Shown piece by piece: positions 46,004 to 58,882 of a stretch of DNA of 64,000 nucleotides. The position numbers and the translations under genes are program-made. The stretch is from contig JAANYP010001790.1 of the NCBI GenBank assembly GCA_020465985.1, forward strand, positions 248,001 to 312,000. Reading direction: 5' to 3'. Under the pieces are notes generated by a model. That model had not been told where the DNA came from and searched no databases. It saw only the letters and a program-made list of their open reading frames with translations. Within the stretch, counting starts at the first letter, position 1; each line of letters opens with the position of its first letter. This stretch comes from Centrapalus pauciflorus (taxonomy: Eukaryota > Streptophyta > Magnoliopsida > Asterales > Asteraceae).

Positions 46004-49000
46004 TCACTTCTCCAAATCTCCAATGTAGAAATCTTCGATCATATCAAATACGCGGGTTGCATGTTGTGGTCTGCAAAGCACACGCACACACGTACACACA
46101 CAAGCATTAGGTAAACATAAAAGGAAATATAATCGAAAAGTGAAACCGAGTAATGTATAACTTTCTCCACATGAGGTTCAAGTCACTGGAGGAATAAAGT
46201 TGACTCCATATCTACATAAAGTTTTACTACTTTCTTTGCATAAGCTCTACCAATTACCTAATACAAAAAGGGTGTTGAACTTTCTTATATGTTTGTTTCT
46301 AAAGTTAGTTACGTGAGAAAGGAAATAAGCCTGAAGTCATATTACAATTTATGCAATTCGGCCATTATTTTATTAAGTGTTTATAATCATATTTAATACA
46401 TTAATAATTATTAATACAAAATACAAAAAAAAAAGTGTTTGTAGGTCAATCCAACGTGTTTTATCCATGATTAAAAAATTTCCCATTTTACCCGACCCTC
46501 CAACCCCATCTAGTTTTCCACCTTTAAGGGGGCGTTTGGTTCGCAGATTTCAGTAAGGATTTAAAATCCAATGATTTCTTAAATCCCTTCCTTATTTGTT
46601 ATTTAAAAACTCAGTCTTCCCCCTAGGATGTTAAATCCCAGTTAGCTTGAATTTTTCAGATTAACAAATTTTTCTTAAAAGATGATGCATGTTCTTTGAT
46701 AAAACCCTGACAAATGCAAATGGTGCATAATGCAAATCCTTTTGACAAAATGCAAATCCCAAAGAAAAAAATATGCGAACCAAACCGCCCCTAAGGAGAA
46801 TTGTAGAATGAATGAAGAGACTTACTTTATATATGTTTCATATGTTATAGGCAAGCTAAAAATGACACAAGCAATTAAGGATGTTGCATGACAATCAAAA
46901 GATGTACAAATCATTATAGAAAAGAGCATAGAGTTTTTGTATACACTCTTTGCATTGCATATTCACAAATATCATTTTTCCTGATTCAAACCCGACCTTC
47001 CAATCAAAAAGGTGAAGCCTTAGTACCTGCTCCAAAGTTGCAACATGGAAGGCTTGGAATAAAGCTAATGTTTTTGGAATAATGTGAAGATATATGCAAA
47101 AATTAATGAAGCAACTTAAAATGTTTTCTTCTGATAGTTGTGTCATACTTGGTTCTGCAATTTCACAAAAAAACTTGTTTTTGCTGAATCTGTTCCTAAC
47201 GATAATGAAGAAGTGGCACAACTTGGAGAGAAGCTGTAGATTTGCCAACAGAAACTAAAAAGTGATCTCCCTAATGGTATAAGCTTACTCTCTCTCTATA
47301 TTTAAGTTGTACAGTGTTCTGAAAAGTACTTAGGCCTTTTGCTGCAATCGATTTGCCAACAGAAACTAAAAAATTACTTTTCGCTTCTATCTCTCTATCT
47401 GTTATCTGCTGTGAGTTACATTGGCAAGATGATGCTGTGGTGGCAAACAACCCTACTATTTACATTTTGCAACACGAGAAGCGCGGTGCCTATGGCCAAC
47501 TACAAAAATGGATTTGGTTTAAATTGGTTATTGTTCTGTTCCAACAGACCTACCACCGCCATAACCGACAAACACTTGTAATTTGATGGTTGACTGACAC
47601 GAGTTTGCTTCTTTTATTTTTTGTCTACTAAACTCGATTAACCTAGAAAAAATGGATTGACAGGGTTGCACAACAAAAAAAAAAAACTTACAATAGAACT
47701 TACATTAGAGAAAGGGGGTGCCATAGTTGCACAACAAAAAACTTACAATAGAACCATCTATGCCAGGGTGCTTGACAGCAGCTAGGGTCAAGATTGGACA
47801 TTATCAACAGTAAAACTGCAAATTATGTTCATTTTTTTTTTTCTATTCTTTTGTTCAACAACATACATAGCATTGTGGTTTAGGCATATTGATGATGCAA
47901 ATTAAGCTCACGCCTCACGTTCATAGGTTGATTTCGACAAGTAGCAATTATTTTATCCTTTCAAAGGCACAAATGTAAACAAAAGATGCATTAGAAATAA
48001 AAACTTACCCAAAAAATCCTTCAGTCGAATCATCGCCTGCATGAGTCAGAATTGCATCACCACCAGGGTGTTCTTCTACATAAGGTGTAACATCATATAC
48101 CTACGGTTGAACAAGAGTACTTAACTATGAGAAGAAAATACCTGAAGAAAGTTTGTTGCAAAAAATACCATCTATTTCTTTTCTTTCTATGTGAAGCAGG
48201 CGTACGGTGTTCCATTTCTCGGCTTTCCTATGTTAATGTCTACAAACGCTCATAGTGAAGGAATGTTATATTAATAAAGTTATATAACCTATCAAAAACC
48301 TTCTCTTTGATGATGATCCAACAATCTGTCCTCTTGTTGTGCAAGGAAACCTCAGCCTGGTTGTATGCCTTTACAATCTACATTTAAAAGATTACAGAAC
48401 ATTATAATATTCATTAGCACTCTATGGACGGTGACAAAAGCACAATTAATCCAGAAAGTATGCATTTTAGTTGAAAGTTGAAAAAGGTCACCATTCTAAG
48501 GCGGGATCAATAAACATATCTTCACTTATAAAGGTGGTTTTCATTTTCATCAAGATACAATAAACAATCAACTAGTGAACTTGACGTGTAGTGGGCATGT
48601 ATATTTCTCTAATAATCAAGAGCATGTTTGGTATTTTATGTTCTTTAACTCCAGTATAATTTGTATGATAAACTTTTCTCCGTTTTCAAATCATCCAAAA
48701 TTAGAGCTCGAGAACCGAGGAGAATTTTTTATTGGTTTAAGGTTAACTAGAAATTTGTAAATCATGAAGTTGCTTTACTTGTATGCTAATATAAGTTTGG
48801 TAAACTAAGTACACCCATTGATTTCTAAACACATAGACAACATATTTCTTCACTTTTGTATGATAATCAACTGATTGACACATGTGCCCAGTATTTCGAA
48901 GAGATTTTTTATTTTGGAAATTTGAATCTTGTGCTTTTCAAGAGCCATTACATATATAGTTTCCGTTTTCTAGCTCCAAATGATATTATTTTTACACCTA

Positions 49001-50509
49001 CTTTTCTGGTCTAACTCTCAGAATCTGTTTTACAACAAAAGAAAATCTGATGACTCAAAAAAAAATCGGAACTCAACACAAACTATTATAATGGAGGTAA
49101 AGGTGGAGTAACAAAGATGTTTGGTACAACAAGTCAGAACCTCGAGTTGGAACTGTGAGCTGAAGCTTTTAGTAGTTGAAGCTTTTGAAGCTGTGTAGCT
49201 TTTTGAAAGAGCTGGAGGTTTTTTTTATAAATGTGTTTGGTAAAAGTAGTTGTAGTTTTTAGAAATTTAATGACACAAAAGGACATTAATATTTTATAAA
49301 AGTTGTAGTTTATAATTAATAGGGAAAATGGCATCAAATAGCTCTGAACTTTCGACTTTGTACACATTTATGTAGTGAACTTTTTTTTGTGCACATTTGG
49401 TAGTCAAAGTTTCAAAATTGTTCCAATTTGGTAGTTGGCGTACCTGTTAACCGGTTGCTTCCGGTTTCGATGCCTACGTGGACAATTTTTTAATGACGTG
49501 GCTACTCGTTTTTATATTATACCCGGTTTTATCTATGTAGCAACTCGTTTTTTAAAAATCACCTGGTTTTATTACCCGGTTATAAACCTGGTTCTTACAA
49601 GTTGGATCGATCGTATGAAAAATGAACCGGGTTTATAACCGGGTGATTTTAAAAAACGGGTTGCCACATAGATAAAACCGAGTATAATATAAAAACGAGT
49701 AGCACCACGTCATTAAAAAACTGTCCACATAGGCATCGAAACCGGAAGCAACCGGTTAACAGGTACCAACTACCAAATTGGAACAATTTTGAAACTTTGA
49801 CTACCAAATGTGCACAAAAAAAAGTTCACTACATGAATGTGTACAAAGTCGAAAGTTCAGAGCTATTTGATGTCATTTTCCCTAATTATTATAAGGATAA
49901 AAATGTAATTTTGTTTGACCAAAAGTTCAAGCTTCTTTTGAAAGCTACTTAATTCAAGTAACTTCTCGTAAAAGAGCTTTTTGAAAGATTTCATTTTCGA
50001 ATCAAAAGCTCGAGCTCCTATCGACCAAACAGAGCTTTTGGATTTGAGCTTTCAAAAATAAAAAACTGAAGCTCCTAAAAGCTCCTTGTCAAACACACTC
50101 AAAGAATGATGGAATCAACAAAAATTACTTCTCAATTTTAAAATGTGTTTAGTGCAGCATGCAATAGAAGCAGATGCCCATTATTGTACATACAAAGTTA
50201 CAAACAACTACACAAATAAAATTAAAACAATAATGCCCATAAAATCTTATCACCTTACTGTTAGTGTCTGAATGAAGCTTCTTCGTTTGATCTGCACTAC
50301 ACAAATACCATACATGAAATGTAGGAAACAATTCATGCATATGAACAATCGCAATACGTTAAGCATCAATACATTTCCGATTCAAACAACTACTAGTAAA
50401 AAGAAGATATAAAAATGTGAAGAGAATTACCAGATTTGATAAACCGGGGGGCTATAAACAACAAACTCAATAAGAAGCCAATAATCAAAGTAAACATGAT
50501 CAGCTCCAT
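46004..50509 (-). CDS. CB5LP: Cytochrome b5-like protein (CB5LP type), five exons
   Basis: A small membrane-anchored haem protein; cytochrome b5 passes electrons to partner oxidases and desaturases. Exons on the minus strand: 50509-50431, 50291-50254, 48377-48300, 48100-48009, 46070-46004. They total 354 nt in one frame, with GT-AG at each junction, giving 117 aa. A hydrophobic anchor lies at residues 3-20 (IMFTLIIGFLLSLLFIA) at the N terminus, where classical b5 has a C-terminal tail anchor. The b5 fold follows: KAYNQAEVSLHNKRTDCWII, YDVTPYVEEHPGGDAIL and PQHATRVFDMIEDFYIGDL. His76 (HPGG) and His99 (PQHA) are the expected haem ligands. Length and layout match the Arabidopsis cytochrome b5-like protein At1g60660 as I remember it. 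Introns 2 and 4 are about 1.9 kb and carry MITEs. The start of exon 2 could shift by a few bases, but only the chosen acceptor keeps an alignable frame. Confidence 0.93.
46528..46791. mobile_element. Harbinger/Tourist MITE in CB5LP intron 4
   Basis: It begins GGGGGCGTTTGGTTCGC and ends GCGAACCAAACCGCCCC, with TAA on both sides (46525-46527 and 46792-46794). This fits the three-base target preference of PIF/Harbinger elements. It is 264 bp, non-coding, and related to 20947-21261. Confidence 0.85.
49322..49882. mobile_element. Near-perfect palindromic MITE in CB5LP intron 2
   Basis: The two halves, each about 250 bp, are inverted copies. The left end GGGAAAATGGCATCAAATAG is matched by the inverse at the right end (TTTGATGTCATTTTCCC). 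Both halves contain the word aaccggaagcaaccggttaa or its inverse. TA flanks both ends (49320-49321 and 49883-49884). The surrounding 49120-50100 segment also has gcttttgaagct words in opposite orientations, so this element probably sits inside an older one. No protein. Confidence 0.82.
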
Positions 50510-52560
50510 AGCTCCTCCACTTTGAACCCTTGCTCAGCTGCTGTAATGAGCTTAAGAAGAGAAGTAAATTGAAGAAGGAATGAGGGGGTGTTTTACAAAT
50601 GATTCTAGATTCGCTCCCAAATAAAAAGACTCTTGGGTATGTCAGGTGTGTTTTGTTAGAAAAAACCTAGAATGGGAATCGATATTGCCTTGGATACCTT
50701 GCTAATCGTGTACAAACACTCTCAGTTAACAACAATTGTCGCAATCCAGGATGGCCAAACTTTGTTACGGGATAATACACAAGATTTGCAATAGAAATTG
50801 TATTGATAAAATTTGTATGTATGTTGAGAGTGTTTTATGTAAGAACAGATACAAATTTCTCATACGTATTCTGAAGTGAAAACATGGGATACAACCTCCC
50901 AAATAAACGCTATGTGCCGTTGTTACAAGTCAACATCAGCGACTCGCTGACAAGGATCAGCATCAACACCTGCTGAAAAGGGTTAGTGACAACTAATCTG
51001 TTGGTGATTTATCACCAATATAATTTAAGTATAATGGGATGGTGCGGAGCGTACACTTGTTCAAGATTATTTAAGATTAGTTACCGGGGGTTCGGGGGCA
51101 GCACCCCCGATAGCGGGGTTCAGGGGCGGCAGCCCCTGGTGGCAGGGTCCAAGGGCAGAGCCCCTGGCTGGGGTCGAGCTTTATCCAATTTAGACCCGGT
51201 TTTTTGACCCATTCAAAATTCCATTATTTTTTGGCGGTTAAAATGGCGGTAGGCCATTTTGGTGGTTCCCGCCAAATATACGCGCGGTTTTGGTCATTTG
51301 GTGCGGTACAAGAAATCAGAAACATTTCCATATTCTCGTTTGTTTTTTCTGAGTTTTATCCGATTGAGATTTCGATTTTACCATCGAAATACTTCAATCT
51401 GAAAGTGATCGTCACGACTCTCAGAATTCCAAGTAATTGAAATCCTCCGAAAATTCGACATAATCAGCTTCAGTTGTGAAGCTTTAACATCAGTGACTAT
51501 CATCAACAGCAGCAAGAATCAATGCTGATAAATATCAATGGAAGAAATTTCTACACAACAACACTTCAAACTTTCGTATTTGTTTCGGGAGAAGGGGCGG
51601 CTTCCCCTTAACCCACCGGTCGGCATCAGGGGTGCTAGCACTAAACCCCAAATGAAAGCAGACCACCGCATTACGTCTAAGTCTAGATTTCAGCCTAGAG
51701 GACCTCCATACTCGTTTTAGTTCCAACTGAAATCCAGGTCAAGAAATTTACCCTAAAATACATACATATTTGGATGTTCATTTAAACCTACTAGATATCT
51801 GAAGATGGATATCAATACCCGTATCCGAAATTCAGACGGATTATCCAAATTTTGACCCTCTTGGACTGATTACCATGATCATAACATTACTTGGTTGCAC
51901 ATTGAAATGTGTCACGATTATATTGAACTTATCGAGTTTCCCTTCCATTAAGCTTACACAGAAGGATAACCAAAGGAATCGTTAATCTCATCGTTTTTTT
52001 TTTTTTTGGCTTCAGTTACAACATCAATGGATAATATTAATTAGTCTGATTCACTTCGATTCAAGCTTCATTATCAATGGGGAATTAAAAAAAATCAAGA
52101 ATTGAGATTACCGGTGAAGACGCAAGCTTGATCACGTGGAGGCTCAGCAGCAGATGAGATCGAGACTTTGAGATTGTTAAGCCTTTTGTGTTTGAAATTA
52201 AGAAATGGAATCGATGAAGATCGGTATAAGTCGAGCCGTACGGATCGTTAGATAAATGGTGGGCTAGAGTGAGTTAAATGGGATCCATGTAAAAGGATAA
52301 ATGTATATCCAAAAATATTTGATTAATAATATTCTAATCTTTATCTTTACTTCTTAATAAACATTTCTAAAAACAAATCATAATATAAAACATATTATTG
52401 AATTTTAAGAGCTACAAGTTTAACAAGTATTATGTACGAATGATTAGAGCTTACATTGTTTCAGGTTTCAAATTCTTTTGAAATCCGTTAAAACGTTATA
52501 GAAACAGTTGATTGCTTCTCTAGATGCTTAGAAAAATGAAAACCGTTCTCTTTTCCTTTC
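50510..52560. other. Intergenic upstream of CB5LP
   Basis: The left end must contain the CB5LP promoter and leader. A sequence reading attacag|cagctgagcaag on the minus strand at about 50530 could be a leader-intron acceptor, which would extend the gene upstream, but this is a guess. A GC-rich block at 51086-51176 stands out. No coding gene is recognised. Confidence 0.4.
51086..51176. repeat. GC-rich tandem hairpin block
   Basis: Three adjacent units of about 29 bp each contain a small inverted pair such as GGGGGCAGCACCCCC, GGGGCGGCAGCCCC and GGGCAGAGCCCC. The block is far more GC-rich than the surrounding DNA. A related single unit (gaaggggcggcttcccctta) lies at about 51592. Confidence 0.8.
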
Positions 52561-54330
52561 ACTCTATCTTTTCCTCCGTGGCCGGAGGTTAAAGCAAATA
52601 TAGAAAGCCACCGGAATTTGCGCTTTTCGATTTCAGAGAGGGACACACAATACAATTGATAGAGTTGAAACATTACTTCAATTTTGCTTCAACTCTTGCT
52701 CATGTTGTGTATCAGAAGGGTAATTTTTGCTCACTTTTTTTTTAAAATCTATATTTTATGACGGTCCCTTATTATTTCTTTACGTTTTGTGGTCTGCTTT
52801 GGTATAAAGGAGTGTTAATTGTTGGATTATGAGTGCATTTTGTTGCTACATTATGGATTAAAATTAGTATCCAACGTTTTGTCTTGTTATTCTCTACGAT
52901 TTGTGATTTGTTTTGAGTTTGAAGTTTTTATTGCAATAAATTGAGGTTTCTTTGTGTTGTGGATTTATAAAAGGCGATTATTGAGAAGCTTGATATCGAT
53001 TTATGAAGTGGCTGCAAGAAGAAAGAGAGCTCAGATGAGAATGAAATCAATAGATATGAGAGGTTTGATTCTTCGTTATCGTTATAATGGAGTTTTATTT
53101 TTGCTGATGTCTAAATTATGTATTTCTTCCTGACTACCACCAACCACCTAGACAATCATCTCAACAGTCATGCTCCAAAACCAATGATGAACTGTAACTA
53201 TTATATCGAGGTTGTGTTTGGTAGAGATAATCAAAGAGAAAATAAATGAGAATAAAATCAATGGTTTTTAGACCATGAAATTTGAAAATACAATAACCAT
53301 ATAGTTGTTGTAGTTCTCTTTCTTCAATTTTAGCTTCTTCTTGATTCTCCATGATTGCTAGAGAAATGAATTGAATTTTTAACCTATACATTGATACAAC
53401 TTGAGATTTTGTAAAGAATTTATATATACAATTCAAGTCTCCTAACTAATAATTTGTCTTCATTTTCATTATCTTCAGTTCTCTCTACCAAACACAACAC
53501 TAGGGTTATGTCAAACTAGAATTGTTGATATTCACCAGGTGCTTTTGGATTTGTGTGCAAGAAGCCATTGAATTGTATGTATTTTGGATTTGTTGTATTC
53601 CATTATATATTGTTTTACTTGTTGGATTAAGTTTAAATTTTGTATATTTTTCCATAGTTGTTGAATGAACATACGTTTGCTAAAGGTAAACCCTCTTTTT
53701 GATTTCTTACCTTCAGGGGAGGAGAACAGAGGGAGTGGCGGCCCTCGTAGGGACAGGGATGCTTCTAGAAGTTTCTTAGGAATGCAATAGCTCGTCTATT
53801 GTTTGTAAAGTTCTGACTTGCAGACATTGTTTTTTTTTTTTTCATACTTGTTTTAGTTTTGCCGTCTTGGTATTCATCTTTTAACTAGCATGATTGAAGA
53901 ATTATTATCAGTCATCCAACTTATAAATCTATTGCTTTGGAGTTGATATTTTTATATTTTATTAATGTTTTTACATCTTCAGCAATTTATTGCACAAAAT
54001 GTGGAAGTCAGTTGAGTTTTGTTTGTCATATTTTTGGCAGTCTATTTTAAACATTTATCTCTGTTATTTCTACACTTTCTATAGGTAATATAACTGCATT
54101 TTGCAGTGGTGACTATTACTTTACAATTAGGTTTTTGTATTGTGCAGGTTTAGATATGTATTGCTTATCAAAGAAAAGAAGCAATAGGGGGCCAAAAAGA
54201 GAGGCACATACTAGAAACACGAGGATGGAAATCGAGTCATCTGAAATCCGATGGAACACAACCTTGGTGTTACTATTGGTAGATCAGGCGTTTTTTTCCT
54301 ACGGCTATTTTGGTGTATGATTAAATTGAT
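52561..54330 (+). other. Possible unrecognised spliced transcript
   Basis: Several short purine-rich blocks are flanked by plausible plant splice sites: a block near 52973-53060 (gagctcagatgagaatgaaa), one at about 53717-53790 (ggaggagaacagagggagtg), and one from 54148 following tgtgcag. None gives a protein I recognise and no long frame links them. It may be a non-coding RNA, a diverged gene or chance. Confidence 0.2.
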
Positions 54331-54461
54331 TAACATATAAAAACTAGAAAAGAAGCTACATGTTCAAAATTTGTTTCTTACGATAATTGATGCTACGCAG
54401 TTACTACGTAAATTTTTTTCCTTGAGAAATTCATAATTCATTTCAATTTAGAACTTTCTAA

Positions 54462-54783
54462 AGGTGTTTGGTTCACAGAAATCTGATGAAATTTGATGGA
54501 ATTGGAATGAAAATTTCATTCCAATTTGCTATTTGGCAGTAAAAAAGAATGGAATGAAGATTTCTTTTTAAAAAAACATCACTTTTGAAGTAATCTGTTT
54601 TAATTGGGTTAGTGCCATAATACTTAAATTCCATTCCAAAAATTTTAACAGTTTTAAAACCAAACCCTAGAGTTCATCTTCACCAACCTCCATTTCTAAT
54701 CCGACAGATTCCATTCTTTCCATAATTCCATTCCTTAACAGATTCCATTCCAGGAATAAACATTCTGCGAACCAAATGCCGCC
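54462..54783. mobile_element. Harbinger/Tourist-like MITE
   Basis: It begins AGGTGTTTGGTTCACAG and ends with the inverse of GGCGGCATTTGGTTCGCAG, with TAA on both sides (54459-54461 and 54784-54786). It is 322 bp with repeated tggaat and attcca words and no coding. Confidence 0.75.
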
Positions 54784-54786
54784 TAA

Positions 54787-55494
54787 GATCTTTGTTCCAA
54801 ATAAGTTTTTAGTTGGATTATGATGGTGTTTGTTTCTATGGTTTTATAGCACAACTGACTTTTATGAGCTTTGACAAAAATTGTAAAAGTGGATATATGC
54901 TTTATTTACTGAACTAAAAAGCATATGGGAATGCAGTAGCAGCAGACTCTCCAGGGGTTTAACAAACAACCATTGTTGGATGGATGATGTGTTTCTTATT
55001 CTTGTTCTGTTTTATTGGTCTTTTTGTATCGATTTCACTCTGAAAGCTACCTAAATTCAAATCTTTCTTATATTTTTGAAATTCTTCTTTGAAACAAGTT
55101 AAGGGATTTGCAAAATTATTTTCAACAAGCTTTATTTGGGTATTTTCCAGTGACTTTATATGGAAACTAGTAAAGAAGAATGCTGGATTTGTCAATTTCC
55201 AACCTTTGGATTGAAAGCTTGTTGCAGAAAGGAAAGGATCCTGGTTTTTAAGTGGTTTTTCGGAAAAGCAGCATTAAAAAGTCTTAGGGGTTGTTTGTTT
55301 ACTTTTTAATGGAACCATTAAGAAGTCATTCAAAGGTAAAATGACCTCTTAATGATTCCATTAAGAGATAAACAAATAATGCCTCAATAGTTATAATCAG
55401 ATGAATATTGTTCACTTTCTTTTTTATATCCTTTTTTGTGACTCTTGAAACTTCACCAAGAGTTCGTCAAGATATCTTTATAATTTAGTTTTAA
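54787..55494. other. Intergenic, no gene seen
   Basis: AT-rich DNA without recognisable genes. A short segment near 55287-55380 has aatggaaccattaag and its inverse, a possible small foldback. Confidence 0.45.
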
Positions 55495-55766
55495 GAGTAA
55501 ATTACAAAAATGGTCCCCGTGGTTTGTTCAGAATTATGGAAACAGTCCCTCAACTTTCAAAGTTGCACTGGAGGTCCCTCAAACCACTTTTTACTTACAG
55601 AACTGGTCCTTTTGTTTCTAAAATTTTTAAAAATAACGATTTTTCCCTTTTTTTCATCTGTAATTGGTCTCTTTTCTTAATTTTTCATTTTTGGTTTTAA
55701 ATTTGAAATATTAATTTAATAAATTATGATTTGATTCATTATTAATTATATTATTATTTTATTATT

Positions 55767-55817
<51 letters not shown>

Positions 55818-57094
55818 TGTACCTATTTGTTTTGTAAAATAAATCTATATTTCTTTACGAAAAATTATTACTATCTATATACTTAATTAGTTTAGTTATA
55901 CATCTTTTTATGTATTCAATTTATTTATTAAAGTTTTATTTATATATATTTTATTGGTTAAACTATTTGTATAATTTTATTATTTATATTTTTCCATCTC
56001 AATATTTCATTACTTTAATAAATTTTGAATTTGTGCAATTGATTTAAATTTACTAATTCATTACGTTTTGATTTCAGTTTGCTAATTTAATATTTTTGAT
56101 TTAAATATATTGTTACGCTAATATGTTTTTATTTAAATTTATTATTTTATTTGTTTGGATTTTAATATTTTGTTATGTCAATACATTTTCATTTCAGTTT
56201 ATTATTTTATTTATTTTGATTTAAAATTTTGCTACGTAAATACTTAAGTGAAAATTAATATATATAAAGGAAAACGAATAAAACATTTTAATGTATAAAC
56301 TTGTAAATCAAATAGATTAAAATACTATATTGAAATCAAAACGTATTGACATAACAAAATATTAAAATTAAAAAAATAAAATACTAAATTTAAATCAAAA
56401 CGTATTAAAGTAACACTATATATTATTTTAAATAAAATAAATAAAAGATAAATATAATTCATTATTTCTAATATCTATAAATATTAATAAACATAAAATA
56501 TAAATACAATATATTATTTTTTACATCTTTTAATATTAATAAATAGATAAGACTTAAATCTACATTCAAATCATATCTTATATACACTTATCTATAATTC
56601 TAATTAAAAAATATATTATTTATTTATTTATAAAATTATTTGTAAAATTATTTGTAAAATTATTTATTTTTAGTATATATTAGTAATTTTATAACTTTTA
56701 AGCCATTTTTTAAAACCAAACAAATTAAATAATAAATTTAAATCCATACGTACTGCCATAACAAAATATTTAAATCCAAACAAATAAAATAATAAATTAA
56801 ATAAAAACATATTAACGTAACAAAATATTTGTAAATTGTAATGAATTCGTAAATGTAAATCAAAATTTACACAAATTCAAAAATTATTAACGTAATGAAA
56901 TAGTTTGATTGAAAAGTACAAATAATAAAAATTATACAAATAGTTTAACCAATAAAATATAAATAAATAAATCTTTAATAAATAAATTGAATACATAAAA
57001 AGATGCATAACTTAACTAATTAAGTATATAAATAAAAATAATTTTTAGTAAAGAAATATAGATTTATTTTACAAAATAAATATGTATAATTAAT

Positions 57095-57136
<42 letters not shown>

Positions 57137-57421
57137 AATAATAATAATAATAATATAATTAATAATGAATCAAATCATAATTTATCAAATTAATATTTCA
57201 AATTTAAAACAAAAAATGAAAAATTAATAAAAATGACCAGAATTGAAATTATCAAACTTGTAATTGAAAGAATGACAAGATTGTCATTTTTAAAAATTTT
57301 AGATACAGAAGGACCAATTCTGCAAGTAAAAAGTGGTTTGAAGGACCGTCACTGCAACTTTAGAAGTTGAGAGACCGTTTTCATAATTTTGAACAAACCA
57401 CAGAGACATTTTTGTAATTTT
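55495..57421. mobile_element. 1.9-kb foldback element with very long inverted arms
   Basis: The left half and right half mirror each other almost along the whole element. GAGTAAATTACAAAAATGG at the start is matched by the inverse at the end (catttttgtaattt). Also mirrored are gtggtttgttcagaatta and aattttgaacaaaccac, ttacgaaaaattatta and its inverse, and a (TTA)n run at 55770-55812 opposite an (AAT)n run near 57090-57135. Each arm is up to about 950 bp. It has no coding. Such termini occur in plant Mutator-like and foldback families; the target duplication is not clear. Confidence 0.8.
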
Positions 57422-58193
57422 TATTTTTTTGGGTTTCTAGGACAATAATTACAATGAAAGGATCATTGTAAATTTGTGGAGCATTTTAAAATCAAACCAT
57501 GCCTCTTTATGAGACTCTGTCCTTCTTCACTAGCAGTTTAAATCTGTTTATGGTTAAAGTTATTGTCTTCATGTGCTTAGGCTGCTAGAGTGTTCAAATC
57601 AGATGTTGTATGTCTCAATGGATCCGTGGCCTTACCTAAAGGTTTTGTCTTGTCTATATTGGTGCTTCCATTAGGTCATGCTCTATTGTTAATTTAGCTC
57701 GAACCAGATCATTAATTTTGATTTTAGTCCAATGATGACATCAAATTCGTATGATATTGCTCTTGTGCTTGATGTAGTTAATGATAGAACTTGGTATCTT
57801 TTTTTGGGCTTGTTACTCCCTCTCCTTACATGTTGTTCGATGTTGTTGTTGTGAGTATAGCTAGCTTTTTTTGTCCTTGTTTTTCATATTTTTTTAATCA
57901 TAAAAAAGTTATTAAACCTATCCAGATTGGAGTTGAATCTAATAAAAATCAAAATTTAAAAAGAACTAAAACCTAAAATGAAAAGTAATGATCAATTTAC
58001 AATCAAGGTGGTTGGCCAAATTAGATTAAAAAAATGAAAAGTAGAGATCACATCTATTCAAGGATAACACTTAAAAAAATCATAAATATTTATATATCCA
58101 TTTGCAAAAATGAGCAACTTAATAACATTATTGTTAAAGTGGTATTAGTATGACCTCTATCAAATGAATAACAATATTAACACTAGGGGTGTT
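57422..58193. other. Intergenic, no gene seen
   Basis: AT-rich; the open frame at 57791-57976 has no recognisable domain. No bounded repeat is seen. Confidence 0.45.
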
Positions 58194-58345
58194 AACGAGT
58201 TGAGCAATTAGCGAGCTACTCAAGCTCAAGCTCGTTTAACTCAAGTTCGAGCTTAAGTATTTTCAAGCTTGAACTTAAAGTTTGGCTAGGCTTGTTCGAG
58301 AGTTCGTTTAATTACTCGAGCCGAACGAGTAAGTCTAATCTAATG
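58194..58345. mobile_element. Truncated hAT-type element
   Basis: It starts TAGGGGTGTTAACGAG and continues with ctcaagctcaagctcg and gttcgag words, as in the inverse of the element at 2089-2662. The opposite terminus is missing: the sequence leaves the pattern after cgagccgaacgag. Confidence 0.6.
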
Positions 58346-58877
58346 AGGCGAGATCATATTCAACTTAAGTTTAAAATTTTAAATAAAACAAAAATTCTCA
58401 TTTAATGAGATTTGAACCCTGCTTCTCCCTCCTCTCATTTTCTCGTTAGGATTTTATCATTCTCTCATTTTTCTCTCAAGACTATGAGTTGCCGCCACTG
58501 TTACCACCAACCATCGCTAGTATACTCTTTTCATTCTTTCCTTCTTCATCTCTTTCTAGCGATTTAAAATATAAGATTGTGAAAAACGAATTAGAGAAGT
58601 CATAATGGTTGTTTTTAAGATTTAGATCTGGAACGAAAGAAATCTTGGATCTAGAACGGAGCCACGTATGTTGTTGTAAGATTTTGATGTGTTATGGTTT
58701 CATTTTTTACTCAGATTTGAAGATTTTTGTTATTTAAATCTGTATTTTTGGTGCATTTTTGTATAAGTTACACACTAAGTGTTTGATAAAATGTCTAAAT
58801 GAATTTTTTTTCAGTTCGTCTACGATATTGTATATAGGATACGTTCATCTGTTTGTCGGAGGTTCTGGTTCCTAAAG
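58346..58877. other. Intergenic, no gene seen
   Basis: A pyrimidine-rich part (58430-58560) and AT-rich sequence; nothing recognisable before the target duplication of the LTR. Confidence 0.45.
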
Positions 58878-58882
58878 AGTTC

